Source: Bacillota bacterium | GTDB lineage: Bacteria; Bacillota_I; Bacilli_A; RFN20; CAG-826 | Reading direction: 5' to 3' | Assembly (NCBI GenBank): GCA_023457325.1 | Contig: JAEWLX010000009.1 | Coordinates: forward strand, 1-25,722 | DNA: 25,722 bases | In this document: positions 1-6,590 of the stretch, piece by piece | Position numbering within the stretch: the first letter of the stretch is position 1 | Layout of the letters: every line of letters begins with the position of its first letter | Program-made: the position numbers and the translations under genes | Notes under the pieces: model-generated | The model's database searches: none | Told to the model about the DNA's origin: nothing | Seen by the model: only the letters and a program-made list of their open reading frames with translations

Positions 1-18
1 GCCCCTCAACATCCACCA
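1..18 (+). tRNA. 3' end of a tRNA cut by the window edge
   Basis: The first 18 bases read as the last part of a tRNA: two T-loop bases, a T-stem 3' strand (ccctc), a 7-base acceptor 3' strand (aacatcc), discriminator A and an encoded CCA. It lies 21 bases before tRNA-Tyr in a tRNA array, where such a gene is expected. The implied 5' acceptor strand is ggatgtt. The anticodon is outside the window, so the amino acid is unknown. Confidence 0.6.
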
Positions 19-39
19 TAATATAATCGTCAGGCTCGT

Positions 40-124
40 GGAGGAATAGCGAAGTGGCCAAACGCAGCTGACTGTAAATCAGTTCCCACAGGGTTCGGTG
101 GTTCAAATCCGCCTTCCTCCACCA
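40..124 (+). tRNA. tRNA-Tyr (anticodon GTA)
   Basis: Class II tRNA with a long variable arm, as is normal for bacterial tRNA-Tyr. The acceptor stem pairs 40-46 (ggaggaa) with 114-120 (ttcctcc), followed by discriminator A at 121 and an encoded CCA at 122-124. The anticodon stem is 67-71/79-83, the loop 72-78, and the anticodon GTA is at 74-76. The T-arm with gttcaaatc is intact. Confidence 0.97.
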
Positions 125-130
125 TCATCT

Positions 131-206
131 TGGGGTGTAGCCAAGTGGTAAGGCAACAGACTTTGACTCTGTCATCTCGCTAGTTCGATCCTAGCCACCC
201 CAGCCA
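131..206 (+). tRNA. tRNA-Gln (anticodon TTG)
   Basis: Acceptor stem 131-137 pairs with 196-202, discriminator G is at 203 and an encoded CCA at 204-206. The anticodon stem 156-160/168-172 encloses a seven-base loop with anticodon TTG at 163-165. It sits 6 bases after tRNA-Tyr, so the array is almost certainly one transcript. Confidence 0.97.
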
Positions 207-215
207 TAAAACTTT

Positions 216-291
216 CTCCCGTTAGCTCAGTTGGTAGAGCACTTGACTTTTAATCAAGGGGTCGGACGTTCGAATCGTCTACGGGAGACCA
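216..291 (+). tRNA. tRNA-Lys (anticodon TTT)
   Basis: Acceptor stem 216-222 (ctcccgt) pairs with 281-287 (acgggag), discriminator A is at 288 and CCA at 289-291. The anticodon stem 242-246/254-258 presents TTT at 249-251. The D-arm and T-arm follow consensus. Confidence 0.97.
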
Positions 292-305
292 ATCATTATT
301 CAAAT

Positions 306-393
306 GCCCAGGTGGCGAAACAGGTAGACGCACAGGACTTAAAATCCTGCGGGAGATGATCCCGTACCGGTTCAAGTCCGGTCCCGGGCACCA
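306..393 (+). tRNA. tRNA-Leu (anticodon TAA), with an acceptor mismatch
   Basis: Class II tRNA with a long variable arm (cgggagatgatcccg). The anticodon stem 333-337/345-349 presents TAA at 340-342, which reads UUA leucine codons. The T-stem is 366-370/378-382 and CCA is at 391-393. In the acceptor stem 306-312 pairs with 383-389, except that A310 faces C385 at the fifth pair, a mismatch in an otherwise perfect stem. It is the last tRNA before the array terminator. Confidence 0.96.
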
Positions 394-395
394 AC

Positions 396-450
396 AAAAA
401 TTCGAGACATTATCACTGATAAAAACGGTCTCGAGTTTTTATTTTTCGAA
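396..450 (+). terminator. Rho-independent terminator of the tRNA array
   Basis: Stem 402-408 (tcgagac) pairs with 428-434 (gtctcga), extended by flanking A and T runs and followed by tttttattttt. The 19-base internal part holds a small second hairpin (ttatc-act-gataa, 410-422), giving a stacked structure. Confidence 0.88.
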
Positions 451-471
451 GAAACCATTCATAAATTGAGG

Positions 472-500
472 TTGAAAGCCTTCTTCTTAAATTATATAAT
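472..500 (+). promoter_or_regulatory. Sigma-A promoter of the membrane-protein gene at 533
   Basis: The -35 box TTGAAA (472-477) and the perfect -10 box TATAAT (495-500) are separated by exactly 17 bases. The predicted start is near 507, leaving a leader of about 25 bases with the ribosome site aaggagg at 521-527. Confidence 0.85.
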
Positions 501-532
501 TTTGAAAGAATGGATTTGTAAAGGAGGACCAA

Positions 533-1030
533 ATGAATTTTCTAAAAAAGTACGGCCCCTATCTATCAATTGCCTTGATTGTATTGGCTTTGGGTTTTCT
601 ATTTTTGCCTTATATCAGAACAGGGGATAATAATATCTATTACGCGAATGGTTATATGGCAATTTTTAACATCAAAGAAAGCGGCCTTCCATCAACCGTG
701 ACTAACAAGGGCGGACCTTCGGTAATGCTAATTATCGCCTTCGTTTTATCCGTATTATCACTTATAGCTTTACCTTTTTATAAAAAGGATGTTGTTCTTG
801 CTTTAATGTCTGGAATCGCCTTATCGGCATCGGGCGTTATTTTCTTTCTTGCTCACTTAATTCTTTTTGTTAATCTACGTGGTGCAATTTTTGTCGGCAC
901 GTTTGGTTTGTATCTTGTCGCTAGCCTTATAACCCTTGCTGGGCTAATAAGTCTTTTGATTGGTATCCAATATTTAAAAGAACATAATAAAAACGAATCC
1001 AATAGTCGTTATTCTTATATACGTAAGTAA
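533..1030 (+). CDS. Hypothetical four-helix membrane protein
   Basis: I do not recognise this 165-residue protein. It has four hydrophobic segments at about residues 10-32, 64-85, 87-115 and 119-148. The loop between the first two holds an NNIYYANGYMAIF-like polar and aromatic stretch, and the C-terminus is short and charged (KEHNKNESNSRYSYIRK). There are no cysteines and no catalytic signature. The ATG start is supported by a strong ribosome site (aaggagg, 521-527) and a near-consensus promoter at 472-500. The gene stands alone between the tRNA terminator and its own bidirectional terminator, so it is probably monocistronic. The strong promoter and ribosome site suggest it is well expressed. 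A small integral membrane protein is certain; any role is unknown. Confidence 0.8.
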   Translation: MNFLKKYGPYLSIALIVLALGFLFLPYIRTGDNNIYYANGYMAIFNIKESGLPSTVTNKGGPSVMLIIAFVLSVLSLIALPFYKKDVVLALMSGIALSASGVIFFLAHLILFVNLRGAIFVGTFGLYLVASLITLAGLISLLIGIQYLKEHNKNESNSRYSYIRK

Positions 1031-1044
1031 TAAGTACGATTATC

Positions 1045-1080
1045 AAAAAAGGACTGGTTGTTCAGTCCTTTTTTTATTTA
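1045..1080. terminator. Bidirectional terminator between convergent genes
   Basis: A perfect 12-bp stem, aaaaaaggactg (1045-1056) with cagtcctttttt (1063-1074), and a 6-base loop. It has T-runs on both strands, so it can serve the + gene ending at 1030 and the - gene ending at 1074. The stop codon of the minus gene touches the stem. Confidence 0.88.
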
Positions 1081-1463
1081 AATAGAATCGTTTTTTTATG
1101 AGCTTTTTTCTTTGCAACAAAGGAGACTTTATTCTTCGTTTGGCTAGATAGTAAGGTTGCTTCTCCTAAAGGAGTAATTTTTAAATACTTCTGATTATCG
1201 CCATCACTAAAAACATAAGATAAGTAATTGCGACGAATTAGATTTGTAACTAGTGAAGAAAGTTTTCTTCCGCGATAAGAAAGCAAAGTGGCAAATGTTT
1301 CTGCCTTAACAAATGGTTTTGTCTCCTCATCATTTACGCCATTTAGTATTTTGGCCACACCAGATGCGGATGGAAAAGCATTATCTTTATTAAGATAACG
1401 AACAGTCTCCAGTACTTTAAGATGCGTGATACTAATGCGAAATAATTGCCGTTTTTTTACCAT
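1074..1463 (-). CDS. Small winged-helix DNA-binding protein, function unknown
   Basis: This 129-residue basic protein reads like a winged helix: a helix at about 13-25, a helix around SASGVAKIL (32-40), a likely recognition helix RKLSSLVTNLIRRNYL (about 66-81), and then a beta wing ending in YLKITPLGEATL. The lysine-rich tail could add non-specific nucleic-acid binding. It has no cysteine, so it is not an Fe-S-sensing Rrf2/IscR type, and I cannot name the family. It is divergent from the NifU-type gene, only 67 bases away. There is no Shine-Dalgarno. An extended -10 (TGTGATAAT, 1480-1472) ends 8 bases before the ATG, which predicts an essentially leaderless mRNA. It may regulate itself and the neighbouring Fe-S gene (inference). 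Confidence 0.75.
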   Translation of the reverse strand: MVKKRQLFRISITHLKVLETVRYLNKDNAFPSASGVAKILNGVNDEETKPFVKAETFATLLSYRGRKLSSLVTNLIRRNYLSYVFSDGDNQKYLKITPLGEATLLSSQTKNKVSFVAKKKAHKKTILFK

Positions 1464-1471
1464 ATAAAAAT

Positions 1472-1480
1472 ATTATCACA
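1472..1480 (-). promoter_or_regulatory. Extended -10 promoter of the winged-helix gene
   Basis: On the minus strand TGT-GATAAT reads from 1480 to 1472, an extended -10 element without a recognisable -35. The predicted transcription start is at about 1465, within one or two bases of the ATG at 1463. Confidence 0.55.
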
Positions 1481-1484
1481 TAAC

Positions 1485-1513
1485 TTGAAAACATGATTGG
1501 ATGTTTCTATAAT
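1485..1513 (+). promoter_or_regulatory. Sigma-A promoter of the NifU-type gene, with an inverted repeat in the spacer
   Basis: TTGAAA (1485-1490) and TATAAT (1508-1513) lie 17 bases apart, a near-perfect promoter. AAACAT (1489-1494) and ATGTTT (1501-1506) form an inverted repeat that fills the spacer, as a repressor operator would. The predicted start near 1520 leaves only about 11 bases before the ATG. Confidence 0.75.
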
Positions 1514-1530
1514 AACGTAGTTAATAAATT

Positions 1531-1788
1531 ATGGATAAAGAACTAAGAAATCAAATAGAGGCGACTCTTAATAAAATTAGACCATTCGTTCAACGTGATG
1601 GTGGCGATGTAAAATTCGTTGGTTTTGAAGATGGTATAATCTACATTGAAATGGCTGGTGCATGCGCTGATTGCGCCTTCATCGATAATACTATTTCTGA
1701 TGGTATCGAAATAATTTTAATGGAAGAAGTCCCGGGTGTCATCGGAGTTAAGCAAGCTCACGAAATGCCTGAATCAGCTCGCCTATAA
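1531..1788 (+). CDS. NifU C-terminal-domain Fe-S cluster scaffold protein
   Basis: At 85 residues this is just the NifU C-terminal (Nfu) domain. It contains the family's paired cysteines C45-A-D-C48 within GACADCAFIDNTI, preceded by IRPFVQRDGGDVKFV. These cysteines hold a cluster at the interface of a dimer for transfer to target apoproteins in the cytoplasm. Likely clients in this window include MiaB, which needs two 4Fe-4S clusters (inference). The gene has its own promoter and terminator and is divergent from the winged-helix gene. No Shine-Dalgarno precedes the ATG and the predicted leader is only about 11 bases, so initiation appears to be SD-independent. Family assignment is secure; whether it is the organism's main carrier cannot be told. 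Confidence 0.92.
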   Translation: MDKELRNQIEATLNKIRPFVQRDGGDVKFVGFEDGIIYIEMAGACADCAFIDNTISDGIEIILMEEVPGVIGVKQAHEMPESARL

Positions 1789-1825
1789 TCATAAAGATTT
1801 AATAATTGGCGCTAAGCAATAAACT

Positions 1826-1858
1826 AAAAAATCTGCGTTAATTGCAGATTTTTTAAAT
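1826..1858. terminator. Bidirectional terminator between nfu and cysQ
   Basis: The stem aaaaaatctgc (1826-1836) pairs perfectly with gcagatttttt (1844-1854) around a 7-base loop. T-runs on both strands serve the + nfu gene and the - cysQ-like gene ending at 1886. Confidence 0.9.
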
Positions 1859-1885
1859 AAATATGAATAGCTTTTGCAGGGATAT

Positions 1886-2662
1886 TTATAGAAGAACATT
1901 CTCGAGACGATTGGCAACAACATATCCCTCGCGATTATAAACATCCTCACGATTATAAAGGATTCTTTCACCGCTCGGCTTCACAAAAACGCCGCCCGCT
2001 TCTTCAACAATAATTTGACTTGCGGCTGTATCCCATTCTTTGGTCCCGGCTGAAAGTCGATATGTAATTTCTGCTAATCCACGAGCAATGCGACATGGTT
2101 TAATGGCGCTTCCGTATGTTTTGCGCCTTCTGATTTTGTCGCTGTGCTTAGCGATAGTTGCCAACTCTTTTTCGTTAACGTGAAAACGCGAGGTCAAAAC
2201 AGTTAAACCTTTTGTTTTACTATTTACGGATATTTTTTTAATTCGATTTTTCTTTTGATAAAAGCTGCCTCCATTTTTGGTGGCATAATATAGTTCACCT
2301 GTCGCCGGAACTAACACAACTCCAACGACAACTTCGTGTTTATAAGCCAAAGCGACATTGGTCGTAAACTCATCGTTTTTTTCGACGAAATCTTTCGTTC
2401 CATCGACAGGATCGACAATCCAAACGAAATCATTATTTAATCTATTTTTATCATCGCTTGATTCTTCAGTTAAAAAGGCGTGTTGAGGAAAAGCTTGCGA
2501 AAGAATATCGCGAATAATTTCATCGGCTTTTTTATCAGCAAGAGTCACTGGTGAATCATCGTCTTTAATTTCGACATCAAAAGGTTTTTTGTAGATCTCC
2601 ATTATTTTCTCTTTTGCCAACAAAACGGCTCTGATAGCGACTCTTAATTCATTTTCCCACAT
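1886..2662 (-). CDS. cysQ: 3'(2'),5'-bisphosphate nucleotidase, CysQ/inositol monophosphatase family
   Basis: This 258-residue metal-dependent phosphatase has the family signature in order: SPVTLADKKADEII (37-50), the metal-binding TEES (65-68), DPVDGTKDF (84-92) and the C-terminal WDTAAS (210-215) followed by EEAGG. CysQ-type members hydrolyse 3'-phosphoadenosine 5'-phosphate (pAp) to AMP; other members act on inositol phosphates. A run of KISVNSKTKG and a GSAIKPCRIARGLA segment fit CysQ better than inositol monophosphatase. I place the start at ATG 2662 because AAAGGAGA lies about 10 bases upstream; longer reading into the upstream frame has no support. It overlaps the end of nrnA by 14 bases, so the two are translationally coupled. 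A shared terminator follows it. Confidence 0.88.
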   Translation of the reverse strand: MWENELRVAIRAVLLAKEKIMEIYKKPFDVEIKDDDSPVTLADKKADEIIRDILSQAFPQHAFLTEESSDDKNRLNNDFVWIVDPVDGTKDFVEKNDEFTTNVALAYKHEVVVGVVLVPATGELYYATKNGGSFYQKKNRIKKISVNSKTKGLTVLTSRFHVNEKELATIAKHSDKIRRRKTYGSAIKPCRIARGLAEITYRLSAGTKEWDTAASQIIVEEAGGVFVKPSGERILYNREDVYNREGYVVANRLENVLL

Positions 2663-3617
2663 TGTATATTTTCTCCTTTGCAAGATTATCCAAATCTTTA
2701 ACGATCGCCATCGCCTCTTTGTAACCGCCTTTTTCCATTCTAACTCCGGCCGCATTAGCGTGCCCGCCGCCGCCGTGTTTGACGGCAATATCGCGAATGG
2801 GAATGCCATTACTACGTAATTCAACACGCAGCCCCCCAGTTTCGCTTTGCGTAAACAAGGCAAAGATTGGTGAACCTTTAATATTAGCTAAAACATTAAC
2901 TTGACTTGAGGCATATGCAAATTTCAAGTTAAGTGGTAAGTAATCGTTTTTATCCGCATAACAATAAATAACCTTATGTCTCGTTTTTTTATAATTTGAA
3001 AGAAGAAAGCCTTTATACTTCAATTGATTTTCTTCGGTTTGATAAATTGTGTCGTATATTGTTTTTATTTCTAAACCATAATCAAAAAGACGGGCCACAA
3101 TCTCAAACGTTTCTTTTCTTGTGGGATTATACATAAATCTTCCTGAGTCAGTAACGATTCCCAAAAAGATAGCTTCAGCCGCTTTTTTTGTAATAACAAA
3201 ATTGTTGGCAAAAGCAATACGGGCAATTAATTCAGCTGTAGCAATAACGCCGTGATCCATAATTTTTTCATGAACAAAGGGGTTGCTTTCGTGATGATGG
3301 TCAATTTTTACGTAAGCTGGTGCTAAAGTAATCCTTTTGTCTTCAACGAGTGGAAAATCGGAAACATCGACAAGAACAGCGAGTGAATTCTTAATCGTTT
3401 CATCATCGACAATATCCATTTCACCTAAAAGGGGAAAGAAAGGCGGCAGTCCACTACCGACAGCATATATTTTCTTATCGTTGAAGGTAGCTCTAAGTAT
3501 TTCACGTAGAGCGATTTGACTGCCATAACAATCACCATCAGGAAGAGTGTGTCCAAAAATAACAATCGAGTTATAACTTCTGATTATATCAAGAACTTCT
3601 TTCGTCGCACCTTTCAT
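2649..3617 (-). CDS. nrnA: NrnA-type DHH phosphoesterase (nanoRNase / pAp phosphatase)
   Basis: A 322-residue DHH/DHHA1 protein of the NrnA/Orn-replacement family, which degrades 2-5 nt RNA fragments and dephosphorylates pAp. Visible motifs: HTLPDGDCYGS (23-33), DVSD (84-87), the name-giving IDHHHE (105-110), TDSGRF, and the C-terminal RNA-binding GGGGHANAAG at about 283. Length matches the family. The ATG has the ribosome site aaggaga seven bases upstream. Its promoter appears to sit inside the terminator of the preceding fba gene (see 3646-3681). It is followed with overlap by the CysQ-like phosphatase, giving two pAp-hydrolase families in one unit. Assignment to NrnA rather than another DHH subgroup rests on motifs and length. 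Confidence 0.9.
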   Translation of the reverse strand: MKGATKEVLDIIRSYNSIVIFGHTLPDGDCYGSQIALREILRATFNDKKIYAVGSGLPPFFPLLGEMDIVDDETIKNSLAVLVDVSDFPLVEDKRITLAPAYVKIDHHHESNPFVHEKIMDHGVIATAELIARIAFANNFVITKKAAEAIFLGIVTDSGRFMYNPTRKETFEIVARLFDYGLEIKTIYDTIYQTEENQLKYKGFLLSNYKKTRHKVIYCYADKNDYLPLNLKFAYASSQVNVLANIKGSPIFALFTQSETGGLRVELRSNGIPIRDIAVKHGGGGHANAAGVRMEKGGYKEAMAIVKDLDNLAKEKIYNVGK

Positions 3618-3631
3618 ATTCTCTCCTTAAC

Positions 3632-3655
3632 AAAAAGCCCCTCACGAGGCCTTTT
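3632..3655 (-). terminator. fba operon terminator (minus strand)
   Basis: Read on the minus strand: AAAAGGCCTC, loop GT, GAGGGGCTTTTT. CCTC/GAGG and G-C/A-T pairs stack around a small internal loop and end in a T-run. It follows the fba stop at 3665 and lies immediately before the nrnA ribosome site. Confidence 0.7.
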
Positions 3656-3681
3656 ATATTGTTCTTATTCGCCTTTGCCAA
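3646..3681 (-). promoter_or_regulatory. nrnA promoter overlapping the fba terminator
   Basis: Minus-strand TTGGCA (3681-3676) and TATAAA (3658-3653), each 5/6 to consensus, are exactly 17 bases apart. The -35 lies in the last codons of fba and the -10 overlaps the 5' arm of the terminator. The predicted start near 3646 is at the loop, so a new transcript would lack the 5' arm and escape termination. Confidence 0.6.
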
Positions 3682-4525
3682 TACAGCCAAAAACTTCACA
3701 TTTGGTTCGGACTACTTTTCGTATTCCTTTCATACCAGGACCAACGATTTTCCGAGGATCATATGTTTTGCTATCGTTTGCAATAACTTCGCGAACGATT
3801 TTTGTGAATTCTTGTTGGCACTCGGTATTGACATTTATCTTACTTGTGCCGCGTTCAATAGCCATTTTGATTTGGAAATCATGTATCCCTGAACCACCGT
3901 GCAAAACAAGTGGTACGGTAGCGAGTAAATCGCGAATGCTTTCCATTTCTTTAAAGCCTAATTTGGGTTCGCCTTTATATGGGCCGTGGACCGATCCAAG
4001 CGCGGGCGCTAAGCAGTCGATTCCTGTTTCTTTAACCATGCGTTCGCATTCAGCTGGAATAGCATACATCGTTTCTGCGATGACATCGTCTTCTTGCCCC
4101 CCAACGCGTCCTAATTCAGCCTCAACTGAAACTCCGCGAGCGTGGGCGTAATCAACAACCTTTTTGGTAACGGCAATATTCTCTTCGAGTGGATGATGAG
4201 AACCATCAATCATCACTGAAGTAAATCCAGCGTCAATTGCTTTAACACACATCTCATAGGAACTACCGTGATCAAGGTGAATGGCGACAGGAACAGTTAT
4301 GTTGCGATCGGCAATATAGCCCTTCACCATACCTACAACGGTATTAAAACCACCCATATATCTGGCAGCACCTTCGCTCACGCCTAAAATGACGGGCACT
4401 TTGAGTTCTTGGGCTTCCTCAAGAATGGCGGAAGTCCATTCAAGATTATTAATGTTAAATTGTCCAACTGCATACTTCTCTTTTAATGCTTTTAAAAGCA
4501 TTTCTTTCATGCTTACTAATGCCAT
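3665..4525 (-). CDS. fba: Class II fructose-1,6-bisphosphate aldolase
   Basis: A 286-residue zinc-dependent aldolase that splits fructose-1,6-bisphosphate into dihydroxyacetone phosphate and glyceraldehyde-3-phosphate in glycolysis. It shows the zinc ligands and active site in order: HLDHGSS (83-89), EAELG (about 135), GSVHGPYKG (His180), LHGGSG (His209) and the phosphate-binding INVNTE. Length and motifs match the Bacillus FbaA type. The ATG follows AAAGGAG. It lies 21 bases after rpoE in the order argS-rpoE-fba; in Bacillus pyrG and other genes separate rpoE and fbaA, so the local order looks compacted. A terminator follows. Confidence 0.96.
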   Translation of the reverse strand: MALVSMKEMLLKALKEKYAVGQFNINNLEWTSAILEEAQELKVPVILGVSEGAARYMGGFNTVVGMVKGYIADRNITVPVAIHLDHGSSYEMCVKAIDAGFTSVMIDGSHHPLEENIAVTKKVVDYAHARGVSVEAELGRVGGQEDDVIAETMYAIPAECERMVKETGIDCLAPALGSVHGPYKGEPKLGFKEMESIRDLLATVPLVLHGGSGIHDFQIKMAIERGTSKINVNTECQQEFTKIVREVIANDSKTYDPRKIVGPGMKGIRKVVRTKCEVFGCIGKGE

Positions 4526-4546
4526 ATGTTTTCTCCTTTATGTATA

Positions 4547-4936
4547 TTAGTATAAATCTTCGATTTCTTCTTTTTCTTCGCCTTCGATTTCTTCGTCGAT
4601 TTCTTCTTTTTCGTCTTTTTCGATTTTCAGATACTCGATTTCTTCTTCATCGATTTCTTCGGTTGTTTCGACATCGGTGTAAACGTCGTTCATATCAATA
4701 TGAACTTTATCGAAGGTATGGTTCGAGCGAAGATCCCAGAAGTTGTCGGTTAAGGTCACGAAACGACCATCAAGCGATAAATTTGTGTAGAAACGACTAA
4801 TTTGACGACGAGTTTCTTCTTTGCTTAAGCCAGCTTTTTGACAGACAGCCTCCCAAAGTTCATGAAAACTGATTGGCAAGTTTTTGGCTTCGCTAATAAT
4901 CTCATATGCGAAGTCGAGCATCGATTTTTCTGACAT
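4547..4936 (-). CDS. rpoE: RNA polymerase delta subunit
   Basis: A 129-residue delta subunit. The N-terminal half (about 1-75) is the folded HARE-HTH domain (SMLDFAYEIISEAK, SFHELWEAVC, ISRFYTNLSLDGRFV, WDLR). The C-terminal half is an almost pure Glu/Asp/Ile/Lys tail from about residue 85, the disordered acidic tail that lets delta displace nucleic acid from RNA polymerase and speed recycling. The protein is found in Firmicutes and relatives, which supports the taxonomic reading. I chose ATG 4936 because gaaggaga lies 5-6 bases upstream; the frame is open further but adds no family sequence. It starts 13 bases after the argS stop and precedes fba in the same operon. Confidence 0.94.
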   Translation of the reverse strand: MSEKSMLDFAYEIISEAKNLPISFHELWEAVCQKAGLSKEETRRQISRFYTNLSLDGRFVTLTDNFWDLRSNHTFDKVHIDMNDVYTDVETTEEIDEEEIEYLKIEKDEKEEIDEEIEGEEKEEIEDLY

Positions 4937-4949
4937 GTAATTCTCCTTC

Positions 4950-6572
4950 TTACATTTGTTCGGGAGCATTTACTCCCAACACGTTAAGAGCATTTCTCAT
5001 AACGATCTGACTAGCCTTGACAAGAGCAAGGCGTGATTGCGATAGCAAAAGATTATCGCGATCTATTACACGGCATTCAGTGTAAAAGGCGTGGGTTAGA
5101 CTAGCCAATTTCTGAATGTACGTTGCAACCTTATAAGGTTCACGAGACTTTGCACAACTTTCAATCGTATTAGGAAACTCTTGAAGGTGCTTTAATAGAT
5201 TAATTTCCGATGTTTCGCTCAATCTACTAGCTGATATATCTAAACCAATATCGGCTCCGGTTTCTAGTAATTTACATAAGCGAGCGTGAGCGTACTGAGC
5301 GTAATAAACAGGGTTTGATGAACTTTGATCAAGTGCTAAATCGTAATCAAAATCAAGATGGCTTGTCGCCGCGCGGGCCACAAAGAAATATCTTGTCGCA
5401 TCAACGCCAACTTCTTCAACTAGTTCTCGCAATGTCACAGTTGTGCCACCGCGTTTTGACATTTTGACTTCGACATCACCCTTCATCAAGCGCACAACTT
5501 GAACAAGTTCAAAGTCAATAATCTCAGCTGGATAGCCTTTCATCATCAAAGCGCTTCTCATTCGGTTTGTGTAGCCATGATGATCGGCGCCTAAAACATC
5601 GACCAATAAGTCATATCCATGTGAAAGCTTCTGAAGATGATATGTAATATCAGGCATCAAATAAGTATATGAGCCATCGCTTTTAACAACCGGACGATCT
5701 TTGTCATCAAGGAAATCGGAAGTTTTTAAGAAGGTCGCTCCATTATCGACGTAAGTGAACTCTTTATATTCTTCGAGTGTTTTTTCAACTTTGCCATCTT
5801 TACGAACATCGCTTTCAAAACTATAAAGATCAAAGCTTACGCGAAAGAGGTTTAAATCCCTTTTAATTTTTTCTAATTCAAGACGAATACCCTCTTGGAT
5901 GAATATCTTCTCATTTGCTTCATTATCGGCAATTAGCTTATTCCCATATTTAGTGATGAGTTCTTTAGCGATGTCAACTAAATCCAAGCTGTGATAACCA
6001 TCTTCGGGCACTTTAGCGTCTAAACCAAGTTAGTTTAAATAGCGAGCACGGAGGGAAGCGCCCATTTTTTCTACTTGCACACCAGCATCATTGACATAAA
6101 ATTCACGAGTAATATCGTAACCAGCAAAGGCGTATAAACGGCAAATAGAGTCGCCAATAGCGGCGCATCGGGCATGACCGAGATGCAAGTCTCCTGTTGG
6201 ATTTGCGCTAACGAATTCAACATTAATCTTTTTGCCTTTTCGTGAGCCACGTCCATAGTTTTCATTTTTACTAATAACATCTTCGACAATCGATTGAAGA
6301 GTTTCGGGCTTTAAAAAGAAGTTCAAAAAGCCAGGTCCAGCAATCTCGATTTTTTCAATACCTTTATGATCAAGTTCTTCGACAATCTTTGATGCAAAAT
6401 CACGAGGTTTCAAATTTAGTTTTTTACAATGTTGGAGTGCCACGTTTGTTGCATAGTCGCCTCGTGTCTCATCCTTAGGGTGTTCTAAAACAACATCGTC
6501 TTCTTGAACGGCCAAGCCGATTTTATTAACCGCCTCGATAATTTTTTGTTTTAATAAGTTCTCAATGTTCAT
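4950..6572 (-). pseudogene. argS: Arginyl-tRNA synthetase with an in-frame TAA at codon 181
   Basis: The whole ArgS is present in one frame (541 codons from ATG 6572). It has the N-terminal Add1 domain, SANPTGDLHLGHAR with the HIGH motif, VNDAGVQVEKMG, the KMSKRGG motif and the DALR anticodon domain ending NVLGVNAPEQM. The single defect is TAA at 6032-6030: RARYLN, stop, LGLDAKVPEDGY, with no frame change on either side. Many ArgS proteins carry a residue such as Gln here, so one C-to-T change (CAA to TAA) could explain it. The downstream half has no ribosome site at its first possible start (GTG 6011), so independent translation is unlikely. ArgS is essential, so the options are sequence error, strain polymorphism, another copy, or readthrough. 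The start ATG 6572 is preferred to TTG 6605; it lacks a clear Shine-Dalgarno. The gene heads argS-rpoE-fba. Confidence 0.88.
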
Positions 6573-6590
6573 AACTTTTGTCAAGGTAAT

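Noticed and set aside
3516..4151. 211-codon plus-strand frame opposite fba and nrnA
   Set aside because: Fully antisense to two firm genes with conserved motifs; no ribosome site or recognisable protein.
4486..4800. Plus-strand frame rich in Arg, Phe and Leu opposite rpoE
   Set aside because: It mirrors the Glu/Asp-rich codons of the rpoE tail on the other strand; no ribosome site and no family sequence.
5990..6040. A frameshift in argS, or two separately translated ArgS subunits
   Set aside because: Both sides of the stop are in the same frame, so it is a nonsense codon. The second half has no ribosome site before its first possible start.
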